DNA of 64,000 nucleotides, taken from NCBI GenBank assembly GCA_028023455.1, contig JAQFVV010012396.1, forward strand, positions 6,674,085 through 6,738,084. Reading direction: 5' to 3'. This document shows positions 1-13,380 of this stretch, in pieces (within the stretch, counting starts at the first letter, position 1; the number at the start of each line of letters is the position of its first letter). The translations under genes were made by a program, and so were the position numbers. The DNA is from Epiperipatus broadwayi. Lineage: Eukaryota > Onychophora > Udeonychophora > Euonychophora > Peripatidae. A model generated the notes under the pieces. It was given only the letters and a program-made list of their open reading frames with translations, was not told the DNA's origin and made no database searches.

Positions 1-1597
1 CTTGCATTGACATTTCTTTTACCAAACCTAAATTAATATTATCACCCAATATAACTTTCTCATTAAGATAAAAATATACAGTCCTATCTAACTTCTGCGT
101 CAATGTAAAATCAATCTGATTCATTTGCAATGATTTGAATATAGCTTCTAGTTTTATATGATAATTCTTCATAAAAATAATAAGATGTTCTGGTACAAAT
201 TTAAATAACTCTACTTATATGCCCACAGTAAGCATTTTTGTTTTAGAAATAGGATTGTATAAACCAAATACAATGACATAATTTTCAAATCTTTAGCTTG
301 ACAAGCATGTGAGAATACAGGTATTAGATAAATATGTTTAATTCTATGTTTATCATTGACAAAATCAAAAAGTCAGAAACCAGTATGGATATAGTTCACA
401 GTGTTCATGCTTCAGTATATGGCTCTATATTGATAAAGTTAATGCATGTTTTAAATGATATTAACAACAATAACAAACAAATGATTTATTGCTCAACGGT
501 TCCTAAAAAAATCTGAGGTAAAAGTGGATAGAATAGGAGATGTAATTCCTTGAGCTCCAAAATATAATTATCACTGTACTAAAGCATAAAGAGCAATATA
601 GATGTTAAATGTAACCTAAAAAGAATCAGATGATACTTCGTTATGTATTTATAGTTAATTTAATTAATATGTTCAAACATGCACACACATTTTATTCATC
701 GGCCTTTTGCATTAACTCTGCACTAATGTTGTTTTAGTATTTTTTACTTTATAATATATCTGACTTCATTCTAATCTAAGTTGAAGTTATTATTTTTGAA
801 TTACATGATAATGTTTGCAATGCAACTTTACATTATAACTTGGAACAATTGTGATCAAAAATGATATGAATTAATGGTAAACTTTTACCAGTTAAACATT
901 GTGAGAAAAACAAACATATTACCAAGATACAATTGTAATGATTTCATCTTGTTATTTTTAATTTATGACAAACATTTATAAAACTTCTTATTGAGACAAT
1001 AAAAAATGAAATCAGTTGTTGAAAAAATATTTTCAAAATCAACACTGGAGACATAATTTTTAACCTAAAATAAGAAAATTCTTTAGCCTGAATGCAACAG
1101 AATTTTGAACATTTTTTGATAAGCAGTAATTTAAAATGTTTTTTTTTTTTTAATTAATTTAAAATTGAATATGATCATGTGATGAGAATGCTGCTATGTT
1201 AAACAAAAACCTTGCAACTAGAACAAAATCTTTTCTATTTTTAATTTTATAAAAATATATTTTTAAAGAAAATTCTAAAATAAATTGTATTAAACGATGA
1301 TATGTAAAGGCAAACTGTTACCAATATTGCTCAAAGATTTTTGCTTGGTTATAATATTCTATTTTATCATTCTTTTCATTTGAGTGATTTAGTAATGCGA
1401 CAGATTTGATAGGTAAAGGGCCTACACTGAAGTTCCATGGTCACTTTAATATTTGAATATCACATGATCATTTGAAAAATAATCTCTCAATTCTTTTATT
1501 TTTTATCTCAACTATCCTTAAGGTAGAAAATTTCACATACCTATAAATATAAATTCATCTACAGTTTTTATATGTTTACGTACATATATATATATAT
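1..1597. other. AT-rich noncoding DNA, nothing recognised
   Basis: No open frame here resembles a protein family I know. The 60-codon frame at 334-516 (+) has no domain-like pattern and looks like chance. The rest is A/T-rich sequence with short homopolymer runs and a (TA)n run at about 1583-1597. Confidence 0.6.
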
Positions 1598-1730
1598 AAA
1601 TAATAAATATAATGGTAATTAACTATTATATACAGTCTTTCAATCCATAGAAGTACTTTCAATTAATCCATCTTCTGCGGATTGAAAAACTGTATAAAAT
1701 AGTTGATTATCGTTATATTTTATTATTTTT
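1598..1730. mobile_element. Inverted pair of Penelope-like element 3' termini (hairpin)
   Basis: Two arms of about 60 bp are inverted around a very short centre. Both match the 3' end of the Penelope-like copies at 28681-30229. The left arm (about 1598-1662) is the terminus on the minus strand, ending in AGAAGTACTTTC. The right arm (about 1669-1730) is the same terminus on the plus strand, containing CTTCTGCGGATTGAAA. No coding sequence lies between them. The left side abuts a (TA)n run. It could be a MITE-like derivative, but the match to the ends of a coding Penelope-like copy makes two severely 5'-truncated retrocopies placed head-to-head more likely. Confidence 0.6.
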
Positions 1731-4700
1731 ATTGTTATTACAATAGTTTTTAGTTAACGAATATTTTATTTGTATTATATATATTTCTTAATTTTTTGAC
1801 ACACAAACATATATGTATGTATATATTTAAATTATAAGGTTCAATAAGTAAAACCATTCTAATTTCAAGGAACAGATAAAGTGGGATTTGAAACCGAAGA
1901 AAAAAAAAGAACAAAATTATAAATATGAGTTCTGTAAAAATTATACAAACTAATTCATGATCCATATGTCACATGCTAATCCTTTAATCTATTTAATCAA
2001 CATTTGTGATCTGTCTTTTAATCTCGTTTGAAGCATTTTTCTTTGTGAAATACTTCAATCCATCTAACTGTACTTCTTCATTGTATTCTATTTTCATCCA
2101 AATTTTTCCAATGAAAAAAATTGGTATAACAATTCTTTAGTCTGACTTTGAGATAACATTTGTAATATAAATAAAGTTTGTCTCTTCTAAAAAAATTGTG
2201 CTCAAGTTCACCATAAAATACTTACTTAAAAAAGTTTTTTACTTTTCAATCATTTAATATAATAAAGATGTCTTCTTAGAATTGTAATATAATCATACTT
2301 AAACAAGTTGGCCATATTGATGAACCCTTATGATTTGCTATCATACTTTTAAAATTATACAGAGTTATCTGTAAATTAAATTTTTCCTTTTAAATTATAT
2401 CACATTGTACAATAAATATGGAACCTCTATATAAGCAATTTAAATTAAGTGGTTACATTACTATGATGAAATAACATCTATTTTGACTTGTTAAATGCTA
2501 CAACAATACATTGGTATCTGTGCTTCCCTTCAATATTCAAGTTCTTTTTTCAATCTAAAAAGCTATTACAATATTTAAACCGAGCCACATTGTTATAACT
2601 ATATGAGTGAAAACTGACCTAAGATTAATTTCCATCATTTTGCATTCATAATACTAAAAACATTTTGTAGAGTATTCTTTGGATTGGTAAAAATAATACA
2701 ATCAGTAGTAATTCATACTCCTCTCCCCCAAATTAAGTTCTTTTTTAATTTTTAATTAATATAAATTAAAAATTTTCTATCAAATTTATATCACATTGTA
2801 ATGTCTGCTTCATTTTTCTAAATACTATTAATACAAAACTGGAAAGTAAAGTTGTAATTATTATATATATAAATTCACATTTAAATAGCAATTTTCATTT
2901 CAAATGTCTCATTTTTTCCCACTATCTTTATCTTGCATTATCTGGTAACTGTTCTATTAAATGGATAAACTTCTATAAACAGCCAGCTATTTTCAAACAA
3001 TGTAGCTGACCTTTTTGATTAATTGACTTAAATATATTGAGTAAATCAATAAAGCAATCTAGAAATAGCAATTCCTCTCATGATATTAACTTAACAACAA
3101 AAAACTATATATAGTTTTTTGTTGATTGTCCAAAACCACACTATTCATCTACAGCAATCTGTTTAACAGACTTGTTTTTACTGAAGTGGTTATAACAATT
3201 ATATGGCACAATAAGTACTGCAATCTATCTATGCCTTTTAATTATATAAATTAGAACAAAAGAAAAGCTCTTAAGATTGGGTAGTGCAATTTCATGGGTC
3301 CATAAATTCCCAAAAGATTTCAGTAGGTTTGAGATTAATATAAACAATTATCATATTTTAAAACAACAAGTTCCCATTAGATTTCATAGCCTTTCAGTTA
3401 TATGTAAATTTATAAAATAATTTTAAAGCAAACTATTTTACTCTAATTTTAAAATTATATTCAATAAAAGTCATAATATTAAAAAGGTTTGGATCAGTAA
3501 CACAATATCATGTGATCTTCAGTAACTTTTTAAAAAACTTATATTACGAATGAATGCATTTAATTATTCTTAATTAATTCGTTATTTAACTAAGATATAA
3601 GATACTATATAATAACCAAATTCTTGAATTACAATAGTAACAGCTCATAGAACTACTTTCAAGAAAACTCCCATTATTAGCTGTGCCAAGCTGCCAATAT
3701 CATTAACTTCAACACAGAAGAAGTTTGAAATACATGTCTGCCTATTAACTATAAAAAGCATCCTTAAATTGTGTATATTTTGTCTTTCATAATTTGAAGT
3801 AAAGTTAAATAAAATCTATTGAATATAAATAAGATTTGAGCTTATTCTGATTTGTAGTTAGTAATATTAGGGCTTGCCTGTAAGGCTTGTATTGTTGTAG
3901 TTCACAATTCAGAATATGACTATAACATTTTATATCTTATTTAGATAATAAACTAATAAAGGGCCCTAAATGCAATCATTCAAAAAATTATAAGATATAG
4001 CTCTATTAATATATTAATTCTATAAATGATTATGATAGAACTAATAAATGTTTTAAAATTGTAACAAAATTTGGTTTTAATTAAAAAAATTATTTCAAAA
4101 CAATTTTTTTAAAATTTGAATTTGGCTAAAAGTCGAATTTTTTTGAAAGAAATACTTTGTGTGATTCAGGAAATTTGACACACAGAGTTTGTCAATTTCT
4201 TACGATTTTATTATCCGAATCAGTGGTTATATTTCCAAAGAAACTACTTTTTATTGATAGTAACAAATCTATCAAAATATGTTTTAAAGTTTACTTCAAA
4301 GGGTTAAATTCTGTCATGAAAAAGCCCATAGTTTTGATATTGGAACATGATATTTATTTTATAAAAATATATTTTTTAATTTTTTTGGTCATTTATAAAA
4401 AGTGCATAGAATATAGGTTTTATAAATGAAACTAGCATCCATTTGCTATTGTAATCTTGTAAACATTTAGGACAAATTCGTGTAATTCCTGTAGATAATT
4501 TTCCTAATATGGTATCATTTTAAAATTCATGAAACCATTTTGAAATTCTGACATCTGATTATTCATTGTTAGACATGATGAATTAAAAATAATAATTTTG
4601 TTTGTTTGTTTTAAAAACACTTCCACAATTAAACTGGTATGACAAAATAGGTAATAGAACTTACTATAAAGTTTTGTTTTATTTAAAAAGCTATTTCAAA

Positions 4701-5830
4701 AATTATTTTTTTTAAAAAAAATCATATTTGAATAAAAAATGAGCACTTTCAATTTTTAACAAATGTATGTACTTCATGAAATGCGATGAATAATTAAGTA
4801 AAACTAAATAATAATATAATGAGATCAGTAAAAGTTAGTAATTTTATATCTGTATAAATTATAAAACAGCAAAAACAGATATATGTATATAAAAGAATTA
4901 ATACAAGAAAAAACTTGAATTCAAAAAATTTATAGAAAAGTCAATGAAATGATTCAGAGGAACAGTAATTACACATCAGATGTAAATAGTTCAACTAAAA
5001 TGACTTTAACTTGTTATGAAATATTTTCCTGACATACAAATCAATCAATTTATTAATATAAGTTAATTGTGAAGAAGTAAACATAGATTCTCAAACATAA
5101 ATAATGTAGTAGATAAAAATTAATTTATAGACTTATACTTTTTTTAATACAATTTACATTTTATTTAATATTTTCAAACTAGTTTTATTTTTTAAAAAAC
5201 TTTTAATCTAATATTTAATCATATCTTATTAATAAATGTGCTTTAAAAAAAAATCAATACTATAAAAGTTTGAAGTAATTGTTTCTAGATTATTCTACTT
5301 AAAAGATTATCATGACTCTTGTTAATAAAGTAAAATTCTTTTTAATTTCATTCTATTATTAGAAATAAAAATACATTTCAAGAAATATAATATTTTTTAA
5401 AAACAACAGAGGATTAATTACATTCACTAAGAAATGACTGCAAACCACTTATTTCGACAAACTAATTATTTATTGTTATATAATAGCATGCTAGTTTTTT
5501 TTTACTTTTACACCCCCCCCCTTCCAAATCTCATACATCTGTATATATAAACAAATATCTGATATAGAAATTTTCCTATCTAAAAACAATATCACAGCAA
5601 TATGCAAGTCAGCAAATGTGGGGCAATTATTATTTATGCAACAAAGTTACCATCAATCAAAGTGAGTTGCAAGACAGATAAAAACAAATAAGCAACAATG
5701 TTTTTTAATGGATTGTTTTCCTTAAATCAAACAACCATAGAGAGTGGGTTGTGTTTCATGTTACTGTTATAGCAAAACAAAAGCTGAAGCCTATGAAACT
5801 GTATTGTTAATCTTACTGAAAGTTGGGTGT
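1731..5830. other. AT-rich noncoding DNA, nothing recognised except a 30-bp palindrome
   Basis: Long stretch without a recognisable gene. The 90-codon frame at 4157-4429 (+) and the 71-codon frame at 1750-1965 (-) are A/T-driven, hydrophobic or lysine-rich, and match nothing I know. A poly-C run (9-10 C) lies near 5513-5521. The only structured item is the palindrome listed separately at 3095-3124. Confidence 0.55.
3095..3124. repeat. Perfect 30-bp palindrome
   Basis: The half-site CAACAAAAAACTATA is followed immediately by its exact reverse complement with no spacer. It is AT-rich and carries no terminator or coding context. It may be a chance structure, a protein-binding dyad, or the scar of a small foldback. 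Confidence 0.8.
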
Positions 5831-5846
5831 AAGCCTAGGCCTACCT

Positions 5847-5940
5847 GTCAAGCGTTGGTAGGCCTAGCAGTTAGCATAGCTGCATTTCAAGCAGCTGGCC
5901 CAGGGTTCGCATCCCGGTCAACGCATTTGAATATAAAAAA
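5847..5940 (+). mobile_element. tRNA-derived SINE, diverged copy
   Basis: A unit of about 94 bp is flanked by an exact 16-bp target-site duplication, AAGCCTAGGCCTACCT, at 5831-5846 and 5941-5956. It ends in an A-rich tail. It begins GTCAAGCGTTGG and contains a tRNA-like anticodon arm (GCTGC, seven-base loop, GCAGC) and a B box, GGTTCGCATCC. It belongs with the copies at 23414, 49273 and 51459 but is the most diverged. The loop here reads ATTTCAA instead of CTTACAA. Flanking duplication plus A tail show LINE-mediated retroposition. The 74-codon open frame overlapping it (5744-5968) is an accident of the insertion. Confidence 0.85.
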
Positions 5941-5956
5941 AAGCCTAGGCCTACCT

Positions 5957-7599
5957 ATAAATAGTTAATATATATAGAACCACTGATCCACATAATGGAC
6001 TGCAATAAAAATTGGACAAATTTAAATATTAATGATTTTTAAAAAAAAAAAAACACCCAATAAGGATAGGAGAGTTACTGCAGTTATGCAAGTAATAGCT
6101 TGGATTGAACAGTATATTTATTACTAGTCAATGGTGTAGTCCCTAATTATTAGAGAAAACATATACTAATGCAATTATTATAAATACATATTTTATAGAA
6201 TTATATATTTTATGCTACCTAAAAAGCTAAAGCTCCTAGATTATTTTCAATTGCGCAATGTGGAGAAAAAAACTTGAGTAAAATAAATTTGTTTTGCTTG
6301 TCTACAGATTTTGGTGCTCAAACATCACCTGGTTTTCTAATTTATTTATTTAAAAGCAACAGAAGAATAAAAAATCATAATTTATTTGTAGCATCACTCT
6401 TCTCCTCTAAACTGTTTAAAAATTCTAATTAAATCAAGTAATAATCTAAAGTCAATGTGTTTTCAAAATGTAATCAAAACAGAATATAATCATAATCATT
6501 AATTTCTTATTCCAATGTATATAATTAGCCAATTTTATAATGTCTATGTATAAATATTCTAATGGGAAGTTAGCTTTGGAATAAATTAAGTAGCTCATAT
6601 ATATATATATATATAAATGTTAATCATCCTAAATTTATATGCAGAATATAACTAAAAAATTATCCTTGATGTTTATGATTAATTGATAAACAACCCATAC
6701 TTTAAGCATTCATAAGTATTGGGAGGTTGATGACTCTCCAAATAAAATTGGATAAGAAATGTTCTCTTAATATTCTAGTTAACTTAAAAATATATAATAC
6801 GAATAAATGATATCACATTATTTGACTGTTAAGTTACTAATGATGATCAAACCAAATAGTCCATAAAAGTTCTGAGTATTGGTTACATTTCCAAATATAT
6901 AATCAACTCTACAATTACTGAAAAGAAGTATAATCTGTGAAAGATATATTTGATTTGTACAGATCTCTGTTAAAGAAAGATCATAGTATTGAATATTACT
7001 TTTAGATGGTTTTTCTATAGTTGTTAATTCAAACCTTTTTATACATCTACTAATTTTTTCTTATTATTATTGTAGTTTTTAACTAATGTGAAGCATGGAT
7101 CCTAAGAAACTTTTTTTTTTCTAATTAAGTACATGAAAAAATATGCTTATATGTGAGATATGAGAGTGAATTAATAACATCCTTATTAATGCAAGTAACA
7201 TAAAAAAATTAAGATTAATACATCATGATTACAGATATATACTACAGAATTTGTATTTGCACATCCATCATCTTAATATACTTGATGTACTGTTAAACAT
7301 TTATTCTTAATCAATTTCCTTATTTTCCAGCAATATCTGGGATATATAAAAGTAAAGTAAACCTAAATTTAAAAGTTTACAAATAGTTGATATCTCATAC
7401 TGAGACCTTTTTCAACTGAAATAATTAATGTTCTTACCAGTATCTAAATATTCGAATGCACATGTATGTTATCAGATATTTGCATATAAGTTGCATTTAA
7501 AGTAAGTCTCATAATACTTTTGGTTAAACAACTTATTTTCTTCAAATTAAAAAAATTCCACTACTGGAATTGTCTATCATAATATGATCATAAATAAGT
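5957..7599. other. AT-rich noncoding DNA, nothing recognised
   Basis: Only A/T-rich sequence with a (TA)n run near 6598-6616. No motif, repeat family or coding signal recognised. Confidence 0.6.
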
Positions 7600-7960
7600 T
7601 ATAAATTATTTGAATTGCAGATTGATTTTGAAAGTTCTTTCGTCATTTTTGATCTTGGTTGTCACAGGCAAACACACAAGTACTACAGGTCATTTATGGA
7701 CAATATCAGCTCAACAGGAAAATATTTCAGACTCCATACTAGATTAGGCAAGTCATTTTCTTCTCCTAGGCATTACATGATTATAAGGCAACAAGTCAAT
7801 CTACATCTATTGGCCCTTTGACAATCATTCTAAGAATTCTAGAAGATTAAAGGTAGTTTACCATCAGCACAATGGGGATAAACTGCCATGGACATCTGTG
7901 CCTCTAGTCAACCATTCTAAGGAATCTATAAACATAAATGTGATTCATTATTGTTGCAAT
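7600..7960 (+). other. Less AT-rich, exon-like or old-repeat segment, unassigned
   Basis: Base composition is more balanced than the surroundings. The 68-codon frame at 7615-7821 (+) follows a TTGAATTGCAG that resembles a splice acceptor. The peptide contains a run like YFRLHTRLGKSFSSPRHY but matches no family I recognise. Downstream of its stop, the more balanced composition continues to about 7960 without an open frame. This fits an old repeat better than an exon, but a host exon cannot be excluded from sequence alone. Confidence 0.25.
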
Positions 7961-9756
7961 GAATATATACTGACAAGTAATTTATTATTTCTCTAGCTGT
8001 TGGGGTGCCATGCTTAGAAACAGCTGATTAATACTGCTGCAACCTTTTTTCTAGCTAACTTCACTCTCTAAAAGAATGAAGATTGAAAGTTGTAGTCGTA
8101 TAATTTCTAATCAATAACTGATGATAGAATAACTTCTAATCTGATGAAATATCTTCTTTAAACTGTCTTTTATAACTTCCTACAATACAATCTATTTACT
8201 TCTCAAAAATATGCTTAGCACAACTCAGAAACTAATCCACTTACCTTTGCATAAATTACTTTTCTCATCAGTAATTAAATACCTTTAGAATTATAATTTT
8301 GGAATTTATTTTTTTAACTGAATAAATTCACACAACCTAAGGGTATATGTATTTGTACAGATTTTAGTTAAGTAGACTTGATGAGCACACAGTACAAAGT
8401 TTATGTAATTTGTAATGCCTGCACTAATTACAAGTTTAAATGTATATATTAGTTTTCTTCAAACAATTCTGAAAGTTGGTTATATAATCTTTTTGACAGA
8501 GTTAAGGTGTTCTTGATACTAAAATAAATAAGCAGTAGAAATCTTTCAATGCTGTAACCTTGTCTTAAAAATATATATTATGAAGGATACATAATTTTTA
8601 ATAATAAAAATAGATATCTTTGAATTCAAATTACATTTTATTCAATCTTTCATAACTGCAATGACAATGAAACCTTTCTTCAAAGTGTCCCTTCCTATAT
8701 TCATACTATTTTAAAATTAGCTTGTGACCTTTTTCATAGTAATCACTATATATATATTACTTATACCACATTTTACAAACAATTATTCATATTCTTTTAT
8801 CTAAAGCCAATTTTAAATACAATGCAAATAATGGATTCAATATTACTAATCATCTGATGTACTTTCACCACTTATAAAGATAATGTCATATTTCAATTAT
8901 GTTTTATTTATTCATTTATTTTACAGTCAACAAGTCAACAATCTTCCTACTAATCCATGTGAGTTTTAATTTAATCTATGATTAAAAGTAAATATTGAAA
9001 AACTTTTGAGATTAACCAGGAACTGAGTTTATAGTTTTCTCTGATTTACTTATATCTGTATAATGCAATTTAGTACTGATACCTTAATATTTTTTGTATA
9101 AGTTTGATATTCCACAGTGCTTGGCTGTAAATAGAAAAATGTTCCTCATGCTAAATAAATCTACATGTAATTGTTATTATTCAACTTATTTTTTAAATAT
9201 ATAATTTTATTTGTATAACAAAATTAAAGCAAGTATTTTTTAACTAAGATATTTTCAAAGTGATCTGTTAAAAATATATACGAAAGAATGGTTCCCTATA
9301 AATTTTTGTTTAAGAAATATGCAGCTGAACAGACATTATTAAGCTTTACTGTCTAAATTTCGTCTTTTTTTTATCATCTTGTCATTTTGAGGGATGTATT
9401 GGAAACTTCCACTAACTCTGTTGGCAGTTGCCTCATATTTCACTTATTTGATATAGATGAATAAGCTTGGAATAATATAATTGTTTAGTTAAATTATTTA
9501 AATTAATAGAATTATAAACAAGCCAAAGATATTAAATTTTTTGTCAGAGATAAAAAGGATTCTATATTGTTGAACTCTATAAGAAAAGGGTAGATAATAA
9601 AAAAAAGATGAAGAAAGACTTTGCTATTCTGGTAATTAGTTTAAAAGCATATCCAAAAATTTTGGTGGTTATTCAGCTAAAAATACCAACTTAATAAGAG
9701 CGATAGAGAAAAGATTATTATTTCTTAGTTTGCTTTTTTTTAAAAAACACAACAAC
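7961..9756. other. AT-rich noncoding DNA, nothing recognised
   Basis: No open frame, repeat family or RNA-like structure recognised. Confidence 0.6.
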
Positions 9757-9890
9757 AAACTAATCTGGGGATATTGGATGAGTAGGCACTAGATATGGAG
9801 TTTATGCACAAGCCTTATTGCATCCATTGATTACTCTGGCTTGCACTGGTGGCACTATTGTATGAAGAGTTTAGCCTCTGTATAAGTTAT
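9757..9890. mobile_element. One-arm copy of the foldback element at 54273-54736
   Basis: This segment matches the right arm of the long foldback at 54273-54736. It shares blocks such as ATGAGTAGGCACTAGAT, GCATCCATTGATTACT and an outer end reading TGTATGAAGAGTTT. Only one arm is present, so this is either a deletion derivative or half of a decayed copy. It has no coding potential and shows no target duplication that I could find. Its presence shows that the foldback sequence is repeated in the genome and is not a local assembly artefact. Confidence 0.7.
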
Positions 9891-10976
9891 TATTGATAGT
9901 GGAACTTAAAATATCTTGAAATACTTTTTTTTCATTGAAATGCTAATTTAAAAGCAATTCAAAAGTATAACTACAATTAATACAGTTATAACAAGAAAGA
10001 CAATAATTACAATTTTCACTTTCAATCAAAAATATTTAAAATTATAGATATTAGTATTATATTTTTATATCTATACAAATCAAGTTAGTATATGAGATCA
10101 AAATATTAACATGTTAAAACTTTCAAGTCATTAGATTGAATAGTATTAAAAATAAAATTGACTGCTGGTTGGATGTGTGCAATCCAATACTCCTTGATGA
10201 TGCCAAACAATAGCCAGTAATTACTTTGATTTTCTGGTGATTTTCAATTACTCAATCTTACATGATAGCTTTAAAATTAAATATTTATAATCACACTGTT
10301 TATGATATTTTATTAATGAAATTTGCTTGGAAGTGATGGTTTTATAACACAAATGGGTGGAGATATACAAATCAGGTAAATGCATACTATTGCCTAGCGT
10401 AGCATGATGTATATATATATATAGACAACTGATTACATGGAGAAGACAGTGTTAGGCCTACTTTTAAGATAGCTAAAAACTATAGCATGAATAACATAAA
10501 CATGAATGTAATAATTAAGTTTGCATGTGTTACTTTCCCTATTAGCAAATATTTATATATTTAAGTGTTACTCAATTAGTAAAATATGTTCTCTTTATAA
10601 ATTATATTCAGACATATCATTAAATAACAATTAAAAAAATGGTTTATTGCTTAGAAATTGCAGTTTGAATATTGGAAATCAATGAAACAGAGGCATAATC
10701 CACAGACCTATCACAGCAACTAAAACTATACAGAGCATTTCACCAAATAATAAAAATATTATATTTCTTCGGGGAACAAAAATTTGATATACGTAAAATG
10801 TAAAAGCACAAGACCTTATTATTTGTTACATGCACAAATAGATAAAACCATGAGAATAACAGAAAATTTAATGTGATTCATCAGTTTTGCAAAAAAGCAA
10901 ATGTATTTTTCAAAATAACACTTAATGATATGAGAGTTTAACAATATATATATATATATATATATGTCTTAGCGGC
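9891..10976. other. AT-rich noncoding DNA with a (TA)n run
   Basis: No coding or repeat family recognised. A (TA)n microsatellite of about 11 units lies near 10945-10966, just left of the LINE insertion. Confidence 0.6.
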
Positions 10977-10993
10977 TAATATTTTTCATTTAT

Positions 10994-11579
10994 TTATAAA
11001 TAATTTTATTGAAAAACCATATGTAATAATGATACAATTGTAAATCAAAAATAATAGTTATCCATGTTAGTCAGGCAACCAAATGTTCTGATGTGGTTAC
11101 TGGTGTTATTAATCCAGCTTAATCAGGCTCCACGTGTTGTCAAATAAAAATCTGGATGAGATTATTCTGTCCTTATGGCGAAATTCCTTTAGCTTGGAAA
11201 TGAATGTGTCTTCAGGCTTGGGATGAGGAAAGGTAAACTTGTTGCGACATCTGGCCATCTAGATGGCATAAGTGAGAAAGGTTGAGAGTCTTGTGGTGAC
11301 ATAATCCCTGGACAGGAAGCAGCATTTAATATTTAAGATTTTGTTCAGGGAAATGTGGCAGTGGTAAGTAATGAAAGTTCTGATTTTGTTATATGCTGGG
11401 CAATCATTTATCATATGATCAAAGGTTTCACAGGTTCTATGGCAGTTGTGACACGTAGGATCTATATTCTTGAGGAATCTCCTGGAGTGCAGGAACCAAT
11501 TTGTCTGGAGTGAATTCAGGTTGATTTTTACGAGAAAGTCCAGGAACCTTGGCTCCAGCTTGAAATGCTTGAAAAACCT
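10994..11579 (-). mobile_element. Non-LTR retrotransposon (LINE), 5'-truncated C-terminal coding end and 3' UTR
   Basis: The minus strand gives about 190 codons of one frame with a single in-frame stop (TAG, about 11262-11264). It encodes the C-terminal region downstream of the reverse transcriptase palm. The fragment carries a zinc-knuckle-like C-x2-C-x8-H-x4-C motif (CHNCHRTCETFDHMINDC), which is common in LINE C-termini. The insert is bounded by an exact 17-bp target duplication, TAATATTTTTCATTTAT, at 10977-10993 and 11580-11596. At the 3' end on the minus strand an AATAAA lies just before the duplication. The reverse transcriptase and endonuclease are missing, as expected of a 5'-truncated retrocopy. 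The near-intact frame suggests a fairly young insertion. Clade not determined; related to the fragment at 63593-64000. Confidence 0.85.
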
Positions 11580-11596
11580 TAATATTTTTCATTTAT

Positions 11597-12849
11597 CAAA
11601 TACCATTTAATCTATTATGAAAACTTTGTTATATAAAAAAAGGATAATAAGAAAAAAAAATAAACAACTTTAAGAATAATTTAAAAACAAATAATAATTT
11701 TGAAAGCTCAAAATAAGAATCTTTAAAAGATAATTCTGATAATTATAAACAGAATGTTTGTTGATAATTGAAATAACTGTGGAAAATTTTATTATTTTAT
11801 AAAATTGTTTTTGAATATTAAATATAATAAATTAAAACATCCATGTGCTTAGTACTTGTAAAAACATAACATCCCCATTATGGCTAAAGCAATATCATAT
11901 TACAATCTTTTTTTTTTTTTACAATTAGAATGTTAATATTCATTGAATTAACCCAGATTAATCTGAGACCTTAAGCTTTAGTTGTACATCCAACTGGATA
12001 CCCATTTATTGCCAGCTGCCTAAAAGAAAATTTCTAAATCTATTTGTAACCTTGAAAAATTCAAGTTTCAGCCAGTTAAATTCAAAACCTCTATCATGGA
12101 TATGACAGAAATATATAAATAATCAGTTGTAATCAATACTTCTTTAGTGAACTTATCTCAAAACAGATTCAATATTTTGAAAATAATGATTAATTTTCTA
12201 TTACTCTGTAAATTAATTTACAGGATTAAATCGACATTAACAAAAAAAAAAAGCAAAAATTTAATATTAAATGTTATTGATTATCACATTTTTGTATCTT
12301 TGTGTGAAAATTTATACATTTGGAAATAATATTTGTATTATTTTCAAATAAAAGCATCAAACATGCAAGTTAACTTATAAATAGTATATTTTTATAGAGA
12401 ATATGCTAACAGACACATACATTCATTACCATTTAACAAAATGAGGTTGTAAAATGCAATTAGTTTTATATTACAATGGTTATTAAAATAAGGATTTCAT
12501 TACTGTTGATATATAGAAAGTATATAGTAAATAAATTTTATAATCCTTGATGATTTTATCTTTGCAATAATTTGCATATATATATATATTTCTTGATTAC
12601 AGGAAGAATGATAAAAATAATTGAGTACTACATTTTCTACAATTATGGTTTCTGACACTGGATTAGAGTAAAATCCTTGACTAATTGTTTTAATATGATG
12701 ATAAATGAAAAAAATATTTTGGAAAGATGTAAGATTATAAGAATATGCTCAATTTTGGGAACTCATAGACCAAATAAGATAATATCAATTTTATTTTTAA
12801 AAAATCAAAATATAAATGAATAATTACAAAATATTAGGAAAATACAAGG
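11597..12849. other. AT-rich noncoding DNA, nothing recognised
   Basis: The 60-codon frame at 12147-12329 (+) is A/T-driven and unrecognised. A short (TA)n lies near 12577-12590. Nothing else found. Confidence 0.6.
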
Positions 12850-13380
12850 ATAGATCCACCATCATCATTGTCAACCATTATCAGTCCACTGCAGGATGGT
12901 ATCTCCAAGTTCAATTCATCTTATCCAATCTCTAGCCTCTATTCTCTACATCATCCCCACACATGTCCTTATTTCATTCATCCATCTCACACATGGTCTC
13001 TTTATTGGTCTTTTACAATCTCTTGGATTCTAGTTTAAGATTTCAACTGTCCACCTATTACCATTTCTTCTAGCAAGATGTCCATCCAACTCCAGTCTCT
13101 TAATTCTTTCAATGTCAGTAATGCCTGTTTATTCTCTTACCCATTTATTTTGTTTTCAATCTCTTCTTGTTACTCCTAACATGCATCTCTCCATAATTCT
13201 TTAAATGGTCTGAAATCTCTATATTGCTCATTTGTTAGATATCCAAGTCTCAGATTCATAAGTAAAAATTAGTAAAATACATTTATTAAAAATCTTCCTT
13301 TATTTCCCTATGTTTCCATCTATAGTAATAATCTGACTAAAGTATTTGTAATTGTCAATTTCCTTTTTTTTCTTATTGCA
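12850..13380 (-). mobile_element. Decayed LINE 3' coding region
   Basis: Read on the minus strand with frameshifts and stops, the order of motifs is that of the C-terminal half of an endonuclease/reverse-transcriptase LINE protein. There is a YFSQIITIDGN block (usual form YLGQIIS-DGN), then YESETW, then MERCMLGVTRRD, then GHLARRNGNRW and a KRP-x5-RWMNEI block. The 3' end runs into CTGCAGTGGACTGATAATGG and a degenerate GATGAT tail, a 3' end I associate with this group in invertebrates. Many stops and indels show it is old and inactive. The RTE-like or related clade is a guess. The part upstream of about 13380 is too decayed to follow. Confidence 0.8.
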
